64,000 nucleotides of DNA from QVMG01 sp032073245 (lineage in GTDB: Bacteria; Bacteroidota; Bacteroidia; Bacteroidales; Tannerellaceae): assembly GCA_032073245.1 (NCBI GenBank), contig DAMANX010000012.1:1-64000 (forward strand). The letters are read 5' to 3'. This document shows, in pieces, positions 42,090 through 51,208 of the stretch. Under the pieces are notes generated by a model. The model worked only from the letters and a program-made list of their open reading frames with translations. It had not been told where the DNA came from and did no database searches. How positions within the stretch are numbered: position 1 is the stretch's first letter; each line of letters starts with the position of its first letter. The position numbers and the translations under genes were made by a program.

Positions 42090-43757
42090 ATGTCTGAAAC
42101 AATTAGAATTTTTTGTAAAAATAACAACACATCTATTGAAGTTCCTATAGGTTCTTCTTTAATTGAAATTTATGAAAAACTAGGAGAATTTTTACCCTTT
42201 CAACCTTTAAATGCACAAGTAAACAATAAGACTGAAGGGCTTACTTACCGTTGTTGGCACCCTAAAGATATAGAATATATAGATTATACTAAATCTTCCG
42301 GGCTACGTACGTATGTACGTTCTCTTTGTCATATCCTGTCAAAAGCTGTGAATGATATCCTCCCATCGGCAACCATGTTTCTTGAACATCCCGTATCAAA
42401 AGGCTATTATGGTGTCATCCATAATGGAAAAGCACTTGACCAGGATACAATTGATAAAATCAAACAAAGGATGCAGCAACTTATTGAAGCGGATCTTCCT
42501 TTTATTCCACATAGAATACGAACTACAGATGCTGTCGCAATGTTCAGAGATAAGGGGATGGAAGATAAAGCCCGGTTGGTCGAAACGGCAGGAATGCTCT
42601 ATACCTCATATTATGAGCTTGATGGACATGTAAATTATTTTTATGGTTGCCTTACACCTTCAACAGGATATATTGGTCTGTTTGATCTTGTGTCCTATGC
42701 CGATGGTTTCTTACTACGTATTCCTAAAAAGGATGATCCTTCGGAATTAGAAGATGTAGTCCCACAGGAAAAGATGTTTGAAGCCTACAAGCAGCACCTT
42801 ACCTTACAACGAACAGCCGGTATTGACAATGTTGGTGATCTTAATTATGCTATTGAGTATGGACTAAGCAAGGAAACTATTATGGTGTCGGAAGCTATGC
42901 AGGAAAAACAAGTAGCGCATATTGCCGTAAAAATAGCCAGGGGTTATCAAAATGGTGTACGTATTGTACTTATATCTGGCCCCTCTTCCTCCGGTAAAAC
43001 AACCTTCAGTAAACGTTTAGGTATTCAGTTGATTACAAATCTGATCCATCCGGTAAGTATATCTCTTGATGATTATTTCCTGGATCGTGTAGATACTCCA
43101 TTGGATGAACATGGAGAATACGATTTTGAATCACTCTACGCTCTGGATCTTCCTTATTTTAATAGTGATTTAAAAAGATTACTGGATGGAGAAGAGATAG
43201 AATTACCCTCTTTTAGTTTTGAAACGGGCTCCCGGCAATATAAAGGGAAAAAACTAAAACTAAAAGAAAATTCTGTATTAATGATAGAAGGTATCCATGC
43301 CTTAAATCCAGAATTAACCGCATTTATTGAAGACCGTTATAAATATCGGGTATATGTTTCAGCCCTTACTTCCATTTCACTGGATAATCATAACTGGATA
43401 CCTACTACCGATAATCGATTACTCCGCCGCATCATACGTGATTACCGGTTCCGTGGTTATTCTGCGCAGGAGACAATATCCCGTTGGCCAAGTGTACGCC
43501 GGGGTGAAGACAAATGGATATTTCCTTATCAGGAAAATGCCGATGCAATGTTTAATAGTGCAATGCTTTATGAATTGGCTGCTCTCCGTAAATTTGCCGA
43601 ACCCATTCTGTCGGAAGTTCGGGAAAGTGACCCCGAAAATGCAGAAGCATATCGTTTGATGCGCTTCCTACGATATTTCAATTACATACATGAATCCGAT
43701 TTACCGGGCACCTCTTTATTACGGGAGTTTTTAGGCGGTGGAACTTTTAAGTATTAA
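42090..43757 (+). CDS. Nucleoside kinase (uridine kinase-like) with N-terminal TGS domain
   Basis: The 555-residue cytoplasmic enzyme has an N-terminal TGS-like domain (about 1-65, 'FCKNNNTSIEVPIGSSLIEI'), a middle domain like the second additional domain of threonyl-tRNA synthetase, and a C-terminal P-loop kinase of the phosphoribulokinase/uridine kinase family. Walker A is 'GPSSSGKTT' from G297, followed by 'SISLDDYFLDRVDTP' and 'VLMIEGIHALNPEL'. This arrangement is common in Bacteroidota and Thermotoga-like nucleoside kinases. It likely phosphorylates uridine or a related nucleoside. Confidence 0.88.
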   Translation: MSETIRIFCKNNNTSIEVPIGSSLIEIYEKLGEFLPFQPLNAQVNNKTEGLTYRCWHPKDIEYIDYTKSSGLRTYVRSLCHILSKAVNDILPSATMFLEHPVSKGYYGVIHNGKALDQDTIDKIKQRMQQLIEADLPFIPHRIRTTDAVAMFRDKGMEDKARLVETAGMLYTSYYELDGHVNYFYGCLTPSTGYIGLFDLVSYADGFLLRIPKKDDPSELEDVVPQEKMFEAYKQHLTLQRTAGIDNVGDLNYAIEYGLSKETIMVSEAMQEKQVAHIAVKIARGYQNGVRIVLISGPSSSGKTTFSKRLGIQLITNLIHPVSISLDDYFLDRVDTPLDEHGEYDFESLYALDLPYFNSDLKRLLDGEEIELPSFSFETGSRQYKGKKLKLKENSVLMIEGIHALNPELTAFIEDRYKYRVYVSALTSISLDNHNWIPTTDNRLLRRIIRDYRFRGYSAQETISRWPSVRRGEDKWIFPYQENADAMFNSAMLYELAALRKFAEPILSEVRESDPENAEAYRLMRFLRYFNYIHESDLPGTSLLREFLGGGTFKY

Positions 43758-43796
43758 TTAATGTATGTGACTCTTTAGAACTATTATATTTTTCTT

Positions 43797-43828
43797 ACTG
43801 TTCCATACAAGGTAAAAACTTATATTTG
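43797..43828 (+). promoter_or_regulatory. Promoter of rpoN
   Basis: TATATTTG at 43821-43828 is a perfect -7 box. ACTG at 43797-43800 lies 20 bp before it as a weak -33. The leader to the ATG at 43885 is about 50 nt. Confidence 0.65.
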
Positions 43829-43884
43829 CAGTCCATATAGGAATTATGTGCTAGTTTTCCTGTACCTATTGGATAATGTAGAAG

Positions 43885-45336
43885 ATGTTAAAACAACAAT
43901 TACAGCAAAAGTTACAACAAAAACTTTCTCCGCAACAGATTCAGTTAATTCGGTTGTTGGAGCTTCCGGCTATTGAATTAGAAGAACGTGTGAAGCACGA
44001 GCTGGAAGAAAATCCGGCACTGGAAGAAGGACGGGATACTTCAGAAGATTTTGAGACAGCTGATGGTGAAGGCATTGAAAGTAACTCTTCAGATGTAGTG
44101 GATGATTTTTCTTTAGGTGATTATTTGACTGAAGATGATATTCCCGATTATAAAATACGTGAAATAAGCGAAAGAACAGAGAGAAAGGAAGATGTTCCCT
44201 TCTCTATCAGTCAGTCGCTACATGAATATTTGCTCCAGCAATTAGGATTGCGTGATTTGTCGGAGTCTTCAATGAAGGTTGCCGAATATATTATTGGGAA
44301 TATAGACGATGACGGATATTTAAGACGCGATTTAACAGCTATAGCCGATGATTTGGTTTTTCAAGCCGGACAAGATGTTGACGAAAAAGAGATTGAATCG
44401 ATTCTGGAAGTTATACAGGATTTTGAACCGGCAGGAATCGGAGCGCGTAATCTGCAGGAATGTCTTTTGCTCCAGCTAGACCGGAAAGAAAAGACACCAT
44501 CAATAGACCTGGCAATCACAATAATTGCAAGTTATTTTGAAGATTTTACCCGTCGGCATTACGACAAGATATTACGTAGTCTTTCATTGGAAGAAGTAAC
44601 ACTAAAGAAAGCGATCAGCGAAATCACCTCCCTTAATCCAAAACCTGGGAGTAGTTGGGGTAGTTCTCTGGAAACAGCAATGAATCAGGTTATTCCTGAC
44701 TTTATTGTAGAGGCAAGTAATGGTGAGCTGACTTTAAGTATGAATAACCGGGGTATTCCTGATATGCATATCAACCGCGAATACGCAGAGATGTTTCAGG
44801 ATTATACCGGAAACAAGGCCAATCAGACAACAGAGATGCGGGAAGCTGTTCAGTTTGTAAAGCAAAAGCTTGATTCTGCACAATGGTTTATCGATGCTAT
44901 TAAGCAGCGACAGGAAACCTTGCAGCGTACCATGGAAGTAATTATCCTATTACAACATGATTTTTTTCTTACAGGAGATGAGGCAACTCTCCGTCCTATG
45001 ATCCTGAAAGATGTTGCAGAACGTACAGGATATGATATCTCAACGATTTCTCGTGTAAGTAACAGTAAATATGTACAAACCAATTTCGGGGTATTTTCAT
45101 TGAAGTATTTCTTCTCGGAATCCATGCAAACCGACAGCGGTGAAGAGATTTCCACACGGGAAGTGAAAAAGATAATGAAAGAGCATATTGAAAGCGAAGA
45201 TAAGCGTAAACCTCTCACTGATGAAGAGTTGGCTGGCATTTTGAAAGGAAATGGTTACATCATCGCTCGACGGACAGTCGCTAAATACAGAGAACAATTA
45301 GGGATTCCGGTTGCTCGTCTGCGAAAAGAAATATAA
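43885..45336 (+). CDS. rpoN: RNA polymerase sigma-54 factor
   Basis: The 483-residue sigma factor has the Gln/Leu-rich activator-interacting region at its start ('LKQQLQQKLQQKLSPQQIQLI', shown in part), an acidic linker (about 40-90), the core-binding domain (about 110-290), a helix-turn-helix (about 350-410, 'DVAERTGYDISTISRVSNSKYVQT', in part) and the C-terminal RpoN box 'ARRTVAKYRE' (about 461-470). It recognises -24/-12 promoters with AAA+ activators, none of which is in the window. It is followed closely (12 bp) by a small membrane-protein gene. Confidence 0.95.
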   Translation: MLKQQLQQKLQQKLSPQQIQLIRLLELPAIELEERVKHELEENPALEEGRDTSEDFETADGEGIESNSSDVVDDFSLGDYLTEDDIPDYKIREISERTERKEDVPFSISQSLHEYLLQQLGLRDLSESSMKVAEYIIGNIDDDGYLRRDLTAIADDLVFQAGQDVDEKEIESILEVIQDFEPAGIGARNLQECLLLQLDRKEKTPSIDLAITIIASYFEDFTRRHYDKILRSLSLEEVTLKKAISEITSLNPKPGSSWGSSLETAMNQVIPDFIVEASNGELTLSMNNRGIPDMHINREYAEMFQDYTGNKANQTTEMREAVQFVKQKLDSAQWFIDAIKQRQETLQRTMEVIILLQHDFFLTGDEATLRPMILKDVAERTGYDISTISRVSNSKYVQTNFGVFSLKYFFSESMQTDSGEEISTREVKKIMKEHIESEDKRKPLTDEELAGILKGNGYIIARRTVAKYREQLGIPVARLRKEI

Positions 45337-45348
45337 ATTTGTAACCTG

Positions 45349-45969
45349 ATGAAAACATTCTCTAATATAGTCTCTTTTCTTTTCCATCCGTTGCTTATGC
45401 TAACGTATGGTATTATACTGATATTACAATTTACCTATCTGTCGGTTTATCCCAGTGGTGTTAAGATGGCTATTGTTGGAGGAACATTTCTTACTTCAGC
45501 TCTTATTCCCGGACTTTTTATCCTCCTTTTAATTAAGAATGGAGCGGCAAGTGATGTGGAATTAACAAACCGTAGAGATCGGGCTGTACCATATTTGATT
45601 ATTATTACATGCCTGCTTGCTTGTCTTTATTATTTTTACAGGCTTAAAATGCCTTTCTGGTTATTAGCGATTATCATTGGAGGATGTATTGCATTGGTAG
45701 CTGCCCTTTTTATTAATTTTGCCTGGAAAATCAGTGCACATACCTTAGGAATTGGGGGCTTGCTTGGTGGTATTATGGGTGTTTCCCGTATTCACATGAT
45801 GAATCCTTATTGGGGATTTATTGCAGTTCTTCTTATTGCCGGATTGGTTGCTACTTCCCGTATTTACTTAAAGCGTCATACCCCCATGCAGGCCTATGCC
45901 GGTTTTGCACTGGGATTTATAGCAGTCTTTGGGGCTATAATTATGAGTTATATTCATTTATTTATCTAA
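45349..45969 (+). CDS. Six-helix membrane protein, PAP2-like
   Basis: The 206-residue protein has about six hydrophobic segments. The C-terminal part reads 'SRIYLKRHTPMQAYAG', which resembles the SR...H...D motif of PAP2-type phosphatases with Gln replacing the usual Asp, and 'AHTLGIGGLLGG' takes the place of the PSGH motif. I would call it PAP2-related and probably without a proven phosphatase activity. It lies 12 bp after rpoN and 16 bp before gcvH, so the genes may be co-transcribed. Confidence 0.7.
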   Translation: MKTFSNIVSFLFHPLLMLTYGIILILQFTYLSVYPSGVKMAIVGGTFLTSALIPGLFILLLIKNGAASDVELTNRRDRAVPYLIIITCLLACLYYFYRLKMPFWLLAIIIGGCIALVAALFINFAWKISAHTLGIGGLLGGIMGVSRIHMMNPYWGFIAVLLIAGLVATSRIYLKRHTPMQAYAGFALGFIAVFGAIIMSYIHLFI

Positions 45970-45985
45970 TAAAAACACTAAAGTT

Positions 45986-46366
45986 ATGAACTTTCCTGCA
46001 GATTTAAAGTACACTAAGGATCATGAATGGATCCGCATTGAAGGCAACGAAGCCTATGTTGGTATCACTGATTACGCACAAAGTGAATTGGGCGAAATAG
46101 TTTTTGTGGATATAAGTACAGAAGGCGAAACTGTAGCAAAGGAAGAAGTATTCGGAACAATTGAAGCTGTGAAAACCGTATCTGACCTCTTTATGCCTTT
46201 AAGCGGTGAAGTGGTAGAAGTAAACGCTGAACTGGAAGACAAGCCGGAGCTGGTAAACGAAGATGCTTATGGTAAAGGATGGTTAATTAAAGTAGCCCTT
46301 TCAGACACTTCGGAAATAGACGAACTGTTGTCAGCTGCCGATTATGAAACACTGATTGCAAAATGA
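45986..46366 (+). CDS. gcvH: Glycine cleavage system H protein
   Basis: The 126-residue lipoyl carrier shuttles the aminomethyl group between the P and T proteins of glycine cleavage. 'LKYTKDHEWI' starts the family pattern, and the lipoyl-lysine is K63 in 'GTIEAVKTVSDL'. 'NEDAYGKGWLIKV' is the conserved end. The P and T partners are not in the window. It overlaps purE by 4 bp (ATGA), so the two are likely translationally coupled. Confidence 0.96.
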   Translation: MNFPADLKYTKDHEWIRIEGNEAYVGITDYAQSELGEIVFVDISTEGETVAKEEVFGTIEAVKTVSDLFMPLSGEVVEVNAELEDKPELVNEDAYGKGWLIKVALSDTSEIDELLSAADYETLIAK

Positions 46367-46869
46367 AACCTATTGTAAGTATCATCATGGGCAGTACTTC
46401 GGATCTGCCTGTGATGGAAAAAGCAGCTCAGTTTCTGAATGAGATGCAAATCCCGTTTGAAATGCATGCGCTGTCCGCACATCGTACTCCTGCCGAAGTG
46501 GAAACTTTTGCTAAAGGAGCAAAAGATAGAGGTATAAAAGTTATTATTGCTGCAGCTGGAATGGCGGCTCATCTATGTGGAGTGATCGCTTCGATGACAA
46601 CACTTCCGGTTATCGGAGTTCCAATCAATTCAACCTTGGATGGTATGGATGCCCTATTAGCTATTGTACAGATGCCTCCCGGTATTCCTGTAGCTACAGT
46701 AGGTATAAACGGAGCATTAAATGCCGGAATACTTGCTGTTCAAATGCTATCTGTTGGTGACGAAGCTCTCCAGGAGAAATTAGCCATTTACAAGGAAGAC
46801 CTCAAATCAAAGATTGTAAAAGCAAATGCTGATTTGGCTAAGGTTACCTATAAATACAAAACGAATTAA
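46363..46869 (+). CDS. purE: 5-(carboxyamino)imidazole ribonucleotide mutase (class I PurE)
   Basis: The 168-residue enzyme converts N5-CAIR to CAIR in purine synthesis. The class I signature 'GSTSDLPVME' (about 9-18), the catalytic His in 'ALSAHRTP' (about 39-46), 'AAAGMAAHLCGVIAS' and 'PGIPVATVGI' are all present. The length suits bacterial PurE. It is coupled to gcvH by a 4-bp overlap. A CCCGAT/ATCGGG hairpin follows the stop codon. Confidence 0.96.
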   Translation: MKPIVSIIMGSTSDLPVMEKAAQFLNEMQIPFEMHALSAHRTPAEVETFAKGAKDRGIKVIIAAAGMAAHLCGVIASMTTLPVIGVPINSTLDGMDALLAIVQMPPGIPVATVGINGALNAGILAVQMLSVGDEALQEKLAIYKEDLKSKIVKANADLAKVTYKYKTN

Positions 46870-46870
46870 A

Positions 46871-46884
46871 CCCGATTTATCGGG
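46871..46884 (+). terminator. Short hairpin after purE
   Basis: CCCGAT and ATCGGG form a 6-bp stem around TT, directly after the purE stop codon. There is no clear T tract, so termination is uncertain. Confidence 0.35.
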
Positions 46885-46890
46885 TATCAA

Positions 46891-47042
46891 TGAGGGTGTG
46901 TCAAAAGTCATCTATGAATAGAAATCAAAGAATAAACACAGAGGTACGGAGACACAGATTCTTGATTTTCAAATAATAAAAAACTCTGTGCCTCCGTGAC
47001 TCTGTGTTTAAATTAAGATTTCAGGCTTTTGATACACCCTCA
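46891..47042. repeat. Nested inverted-repeat (MITE-like) element between purE and ispG
   Basis: The outer arms TGAGGGTGTGTCAAAAG (46891-46907) and CTTTTGATACACCCTCA (47026-47042) differ at one position. The inner 25-bp arms (46934-46958 and 46985-47009, AAACACAGAG type) differ at three. The unit can fold into one long hairpin. It runs to 19 bp before the ispG start, and the reading frame seen across it (from 47004) is not real coding sequence. Confidence 0.8.
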
Positions 47043-47060
47043 TTAATTTCAATTAACAAA

Positions 47061-48896
47061 GTGGACTATTTCAACTATCGTCGTCGCAAATCTTCCGAAG
47101 TAAACATAGGTAGTGTACCAATGGGGGGAGTTCGTCCTATCCGTATCCAGTCAATGGCTAATGTGTCGACAATGGATACGGAACAGGCCGTAGACCAAGC
47201 CATCCGGATGATTGAAGCTGGCTCAGAATATGTCCGGTTTACAGCACAGGGAGAACGGGAAGCCCGTAACCTTGGAGTTATACGCGAAAAACTAAATAAA
47301 GCAGGTTATACAACCCCGTTAATTGCTGATATTCATTTTAATCCTAAAGCTGCAGATGTAGCAGCGAAAGAAGTTGAAAAAGTTCGTATCAATCCGGGAA
47401 ACTATGTCGATAAAGTAAAAACCTTTAGTCAGATAGAATATACCGATGAAGAATATGCGGATGAAATACAAAAGATACGTGATCGTTTTATTCCTTTTCT
47501 TCATATATGTAAACGTTATGATACAGCGATACGTATCGGGGTAAATCATGGTTCTCTTTCTGATCGTATCATGAGCCGTTATGGTGATACTCCGGAAGGA
47601 ATGGTTGCTTCCTGTATGGAATTCCTTCGTATATGCCGGGATGATGATTTTACAGATGTGGTTATTTCTATCAAAGCATCCAATACTGTAGTAATGGTAC
47701 AAACCGTGCGCTTACTTATTGAAACAATGAATGGTGAGGGTATGTATTATCCGTTGCATTTGGGTGTTACAGAAGCAGGTGACGGTGAAGATGGGCGCAT
47801 TAAAAGTGCAGTAGGAATCGGAACACTATTATCAGATGGTATTGGCGACACTATCCGTGTCTCACTCAGTGAGGAACCGGAAGCCGAAATACCCGTTGCT
47901 CATAAGCTTGTTGATTATATTCGTGAACGGGAAGGACATAAGGCTATTATTGCCACCCTTTCACCTGGTTATAATCCTATAGCCCCTACACGACGGATAA
48001 GCAGGGCTATCGGCAATATCGGAGGAGGGCAAGTGCCAGTCGTTATCTCCGATCGTACAGATGGATCATTTGAAATAAATCCCCTCTCACCTCCTGATTT
48101 TCTTTATATCGGGAAAGAAGATCCTGATAATTTACCCGATCATTTTCATTTATTGGTCGATGCGCATTTTTGGAAGAATCGTTCCAATACCTATCCTTAC
48201 TTTATTGCTTCTGAAGTTGAGGAGTTAAAGAATTACAATACACAGTTGAAATTTATTCGGTTAACTTATCTTGACCTGACCGACCGGATATTGGAAATTA
48301 TAAAACAAGATCCTACTATAGTTATTATCATAAGCGCTTCCAGCAGAAATGTTGTGGGATCAGAACGAGCCGCTCTGCATAAATTGGTATCTGAAGGTTG
48401 TGAAGCTCCGGTTATCCTTCAACGTGATTATTATGAACCGGATATCGAATCTCTTCAAATGAAGGCAGGAGCTGATTTTGGTACGTTGTTATTAGATGGC
48501 TTTGGAGATGGGGTTATGCTTCATAATGGAGCAGGGGAGGCCGTTATCTCAGATAGTTGTTTATTTGGCATTTTGCAAGCAGTACGATTGCGCATAAGTA
48601 AGACAGAGTATATATCTTGTCCTGGTTGTGGACGTACTCTTTTTAATCTTCAGGCGACTATTGCCCGTGTAAAAGAAGCTACTTCCCATCTGAAAGGATT
48701 AAAAATAGGTATTATGGGATGTATTGTAAATGGTCCCGGAGAAATGGCCGATGCAGATTATGGGTATGTTGGCGCCGGAAAGGGTCATATCAGCCTCTAT
48801 AAAGGTAAAGAATGTATTCTAAAAAATATCCCAGAAGAAGAAGCCGTAGAGCGTTTGATAGAGTTAATAAAAGAGAACGGCGATTGGCATTCCTAA
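47061..48896 (+). CDS. ispG: 4-hydroxy-3-methylbut-2-en-1-yl diphosphate synthase
   Basis: The 611-residue iron-sulfur enzyme converts MEcPP to HMBPP in the MEP isoprenoid pathway. The start is taken as GTG at 47061, giving VDYFNYRRRKSSEVNIG, the usual Bacteroidota N terminus. The frame is open from an ATG at 47004, but that part lies in an inverted-repeat element. A TIM-barrel domain (about 10-280) and a large insertion typical of Bacteroidota, plant and Chlamydia enzymes precede the C-terminal [4Fe-4S] domain with C520-x-x-C523, C554 and E561 ('GCIVNGPGE'). Confidence 0.94.
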   Translation: MDYFNYRRRKSSEVNIGSVPMGGVRPIRIQSMANVSTMDTEQAVDQAIRMIEAGSEYVRFTAQGEREARNLGVIREKLNKAGYTTPLIADIHFNPKAADVAAKEVEKVRINPGNYVDKVKTFSQIEYTDEEYADEIQKIRDRFIPFLHICKRYDTAIRIGVNHGSLSDRIMSRYGDTPEGMVASCMEFLRICRDDDFTDVVISIKASNTVVMVQTVRLLIETMNGEGMYYPLHLGVTEAGDGEDGRIKSAVGIGTLLSDGIGDTIRVSLSEEPEAEIPVAHKLVDYIREREGHKAIIATLSPGYNPIAPTRRISRAIGNIGGGQVPVVISDRTDGSFEINPLSPPDFLYIGKEDPDNLPDHFHLLVDAHFWKNRSNTYPYFIASEVEELKNYNTQLKFIRLTYLDLTDRILEIIKQDPTIVIIISASSRNVVGSERAALHKLVSEGCEAPVILQRDYYEPDIESLQMKAGADFGTLLLDGFGDGVMLHNGAGEAVISDSCLFGILQAVRLRISKTEYISCPGCGRTLFNLQATIARVKEATSHLKGLKIGIMGCIVNGPGEMADADYGYVGAGKGHISLYKGKECILKNIPEEEAVERLIELIKENGDWHS

Positions 48897-48932
48897 TTAT
48901 TTGCTATCTTCGTGCCTCATAATCAATAGATA

Positions 48933-49367
48933 ATGATGAAAGTAAAGATTGTAAACAAATCGCATCATCCCCTTCCAGGATATGCAACCCCTCTTTCAGC
49001 AGGTATGGACATACGCGCAAATCTGTCTGAACCAGTAGTATTGAAGCCATTAGAGCGTAAACTAATCCCAACCGGCTTATATATTTCTTTGCCTGAAGGA
49101 TACGAAGCTCAGATGCGTCCTCGCAGTGGTTTGGCTATTAAACATGGTATTAGTCTGTTGAATACTCCCGGAACAATAGATGCCGATTACCGCGGTGAAA
49201 TCGGTATTATTCTTGTAAATCTTTCTTCTGAAGCTTTCACTGTTAATGATGGAGAGCGTATTTGCCAGATGGTAATCACTACGCATAGCCAGGTAAACTG
49301 GGAACCCGTAGAAGAACTTGATGAAACAGAACGGGGCGCCGGCGGTTTTGGACATACCGGAAAATAA
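48933..49367 (+). CDS. dut: dUTP diphosphatase
   Basis: The 144-residue trimeric enzyme hydrolyses dUTP to dUMP and keeps uracil out of DNA. Its motifs are 'AGMDIRA' (1), 'RPRSGLA' (2), 'GTIDADYRGEIGIILVN' (3), 'RICQMVI' (4) and the glycine-rich 'RGAGGFGHTG' C terminus (5). It lies 36 bp after ispG. A minor ATG at 48936 (second Met) is an equally good start. The uracil-DNA glycosylase gene lies 4 kb away. Confidence 0.97.
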   Translation: MMKVKIVNKSHHPLPGYATPLSAGMDIRANLSEPVVLKPLERKLIPTGLYISLPEGYEAQMRPRSGLAIKHGISLLNTPGTIDADYRGEIGIILVNLSSEAFTVNDGERICQMVITTHSQVNWEPVEELDETERGAGGFGHTGK

Positions 49368-49384
49368 GATCGCAGTGACATTTG

Positions 49385-49410
49385 TAGAGACAAGGCTCGC
49401 CTTGTCTCTA
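49385..49410. repeat. Palindromic repeat, GTAGAGACA family, copy 2
   Basis: TAGAGACAAGGC (49385-49396) and its exact complement (49399-49410) flank a 2-nt TC centre. It is the shortest copy of the family seen at 29984 and 58700, and lies between dut and the TPR gene. Confidence 0.85.
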
Positions 49411-49468
49411 TATACAGAAAGCATCTCAAATATCCGTCCCAATTACGTAGAAATTTAAAGACAATAGA

Positions 49469-51208
49469 ATGATAAAACAAACAATATATATCCTTCTTTG
49501 CGCACTGTTGACTACAACAGCTTTACCGATTCGTGCCGATGAGATTCGCAAAGAAACGACTACCACTAACCTTAGCGATGCCGATCAACGCAAATTCGAC
49601 TATTTCTTTTATGAAGGTTTGACTTTGAAAGCTGCAGGTAAATACGATGCTGCATTTGATGTTTTTACCCATAGTATGGCTATTGATTCGACAGCCTCTG
49701 CCGTATTGTATGAATTGTCTTTCTTTTATATGCAACTTAATCGTCCGGAGAAAGCGGTAGAAATGTTGCGACGTGCTGTAGCTAATAATCCGGAGAATTT
49801 TACTTACCGAATGGGATTAGCAACTATCACCCGTTCATTGGGTATGTTTGGTGAAGCAGCAGAAGAATTTGAGAAACTGGCAAAGGAATACCCTGCAAAA
49901 GCGGATCTTAATTTTTATTTGGCTGATACTTATAGCCAGGAAGGGAATACAGAGAAAGCAATTGAGGCTTATGATGCATTGGAAGCAGCCATGGGTATGA
50001 ACGAAGCTCTTTCTCTTCAAAAATTCCGTCTATACATGGAAATCGGAGAAAAAGAAAAAGGGTATAAAGAGATTGAAAAGTTAGCAGATAAATATCCTAT
50101 GGAGCCTCGTTATCCATTGCTTTTAGGAGACCTTTATCTTGAAAATAAAGAGTTGGATAAAGCACTCCAGAACTATGAAAAAGCTCATGTGATTGATCCT
50201 TCAAGCCCTTACTATATTGTTTCAATGTCTAATTATTATGAGGCAGTTGGTGATAAAGCAGCATCTGAATTACAGATTCGCAATGCATTAGTAAATGAGG
50301 ACTTGGATGTAGAAACAAAAGTGGGAATTCTTTCCCGATATATCGGTCGGTTGATGCAAACAAAACAAGGAACCGATAGTGCTAATACACTCTTTGAAGA
50401 ATTACTTGAACAACATCCTGAAGATATAGAATTGAAATTGATGTATGGTAGCCTGTTAACTGCACAGGAGAAAAATGACGAAGCAAGGTTTCAATTCCAA
50501 TTAGTGACAGAAATGGAACCGGAGAATGTCGCAGCATGGCAACAACTACTTAATCTGGCTTTACGGAGTGAAGACCTTCCTGAAGTGATCCGGATCTGCA
50601 CAACTTGCATGGAATTATTCCCTGAAGCTCTCGAGTATCATTTTTATCTGGGTATTGCTTATTATCAACAGGAAGAATACCAGAAAGCTCTGGATGCCTA
50701 TTATGACGGAATTAAAATTATCCCGGTTACTAACGGTGCATTAATATCTGACTTCTATGGACAAATAGGTGATATCTACTATCAAATGAAGCAGATGGAC
50801 AAAGCTTATGAAGCTTATGAGGAAGCTTTGATGCATAATGAAAAGAATGTGGTTGTCCTCAATAATTATAGTTATTTCCTTTCCCTGGATAAGAAAGACC
50901 TGACTAAAGCAGAGCGTATGAGTTTTATTACTATCACTGTGGAGCCCGATAATGCGACGTATCTGGATACTTATGCTTGGATTCGTTTTGTACAGGGAGA
51001 TTATAGACAAGCAAAGATATATATTGAAAAAGCGTTGAATAATGATAAGACCAATAGTCACGAATTGGTAGATCATTATGGTGATATCCTCTATATGCTA
51101 GGAAATAAAGAAAAGGCGGTTGAGCAATGGAAACGAGCCAAGGAGATGGGGAAAGAGAGTGAAGTGTTGGATCGTAAGATTGCTGAAGAAAAGTATATTG
51201 AAGAATGA
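49469..51208 (+). CDS. TPR-repeat exported protein
   Basis: The 579-residue protein has a signal peptide (MIKQTIYILLCALLTTTALP, cleavage near RADE). The rest is made of about a dozen tetratricopeptide units, e.g. 'FYEGLTLKAAGKYDAAFDVFTHSMAI' (in part) and 'PLLLGDLYLENKELDKALQNYEKA' (in part). It is a periplasmic or outer-membrane scaffold. The conserved order dut, TPR, DUF4292, envC suggests a part in envelope assembly. It overlaps the DUF4292 gene by 4 bp. Confidence 0.85.
   Translation: MIKQTIYILLCALLTTTALPIRADEIRKETTTTNLSDADQRKFDYFFYEGLTLKAAGKYDAAFDVFTHSMAIDSTASAVLYELSFFYMQLNRPEKAVEMLRRAVANNPENFTYRMGLATITRSLGMFGEAAEEFEKLAKEYPAKADLNFYLADTYSQEGNTEKAIEAYDALEAAMGMNEALSLQKFRLYMEIGEKEKGYKEIEKLADKYPMEPRYPLLLGDLYLENKELDKALQNYEKAHVIDPSSPYYIVSMSNYYEAVGDKAASELQIRNALVNEDLDVETKVGILSRYIGRLMQTKQGTDSANTLFEELLEQHPEDIELKLMYGSLLTAQEKNDEARFQFQLVTEMEPENVAAWQQLLNLALRSEDLPEVIRICTTCMELFPEALEYHFYLGIAYYQQEEYQKALDAYYDGIKIIPVTNGALISDFYGQIGDIYYQMKQMDKAYEAYEEALMHNEKNVVVLNNYSYFLSLDKKDLTKAERMSFITITVEPDNATYLDTYAWIRFVQGDYRQAKIYIEKALNNDKTNSHELVDHYGDILYMLGNKEKAVEQWKRAKEMGKESEVLDRKIAEEKYIEE

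Noticed and set aside
47004..47060. N-terminal extension of ispG from the ATG at 47004
   Set aside because: This part lies in an inverted-repeat element. The family N terminus (DYFNYRRRKSSEVNIG) begins at the GTG at 47061.
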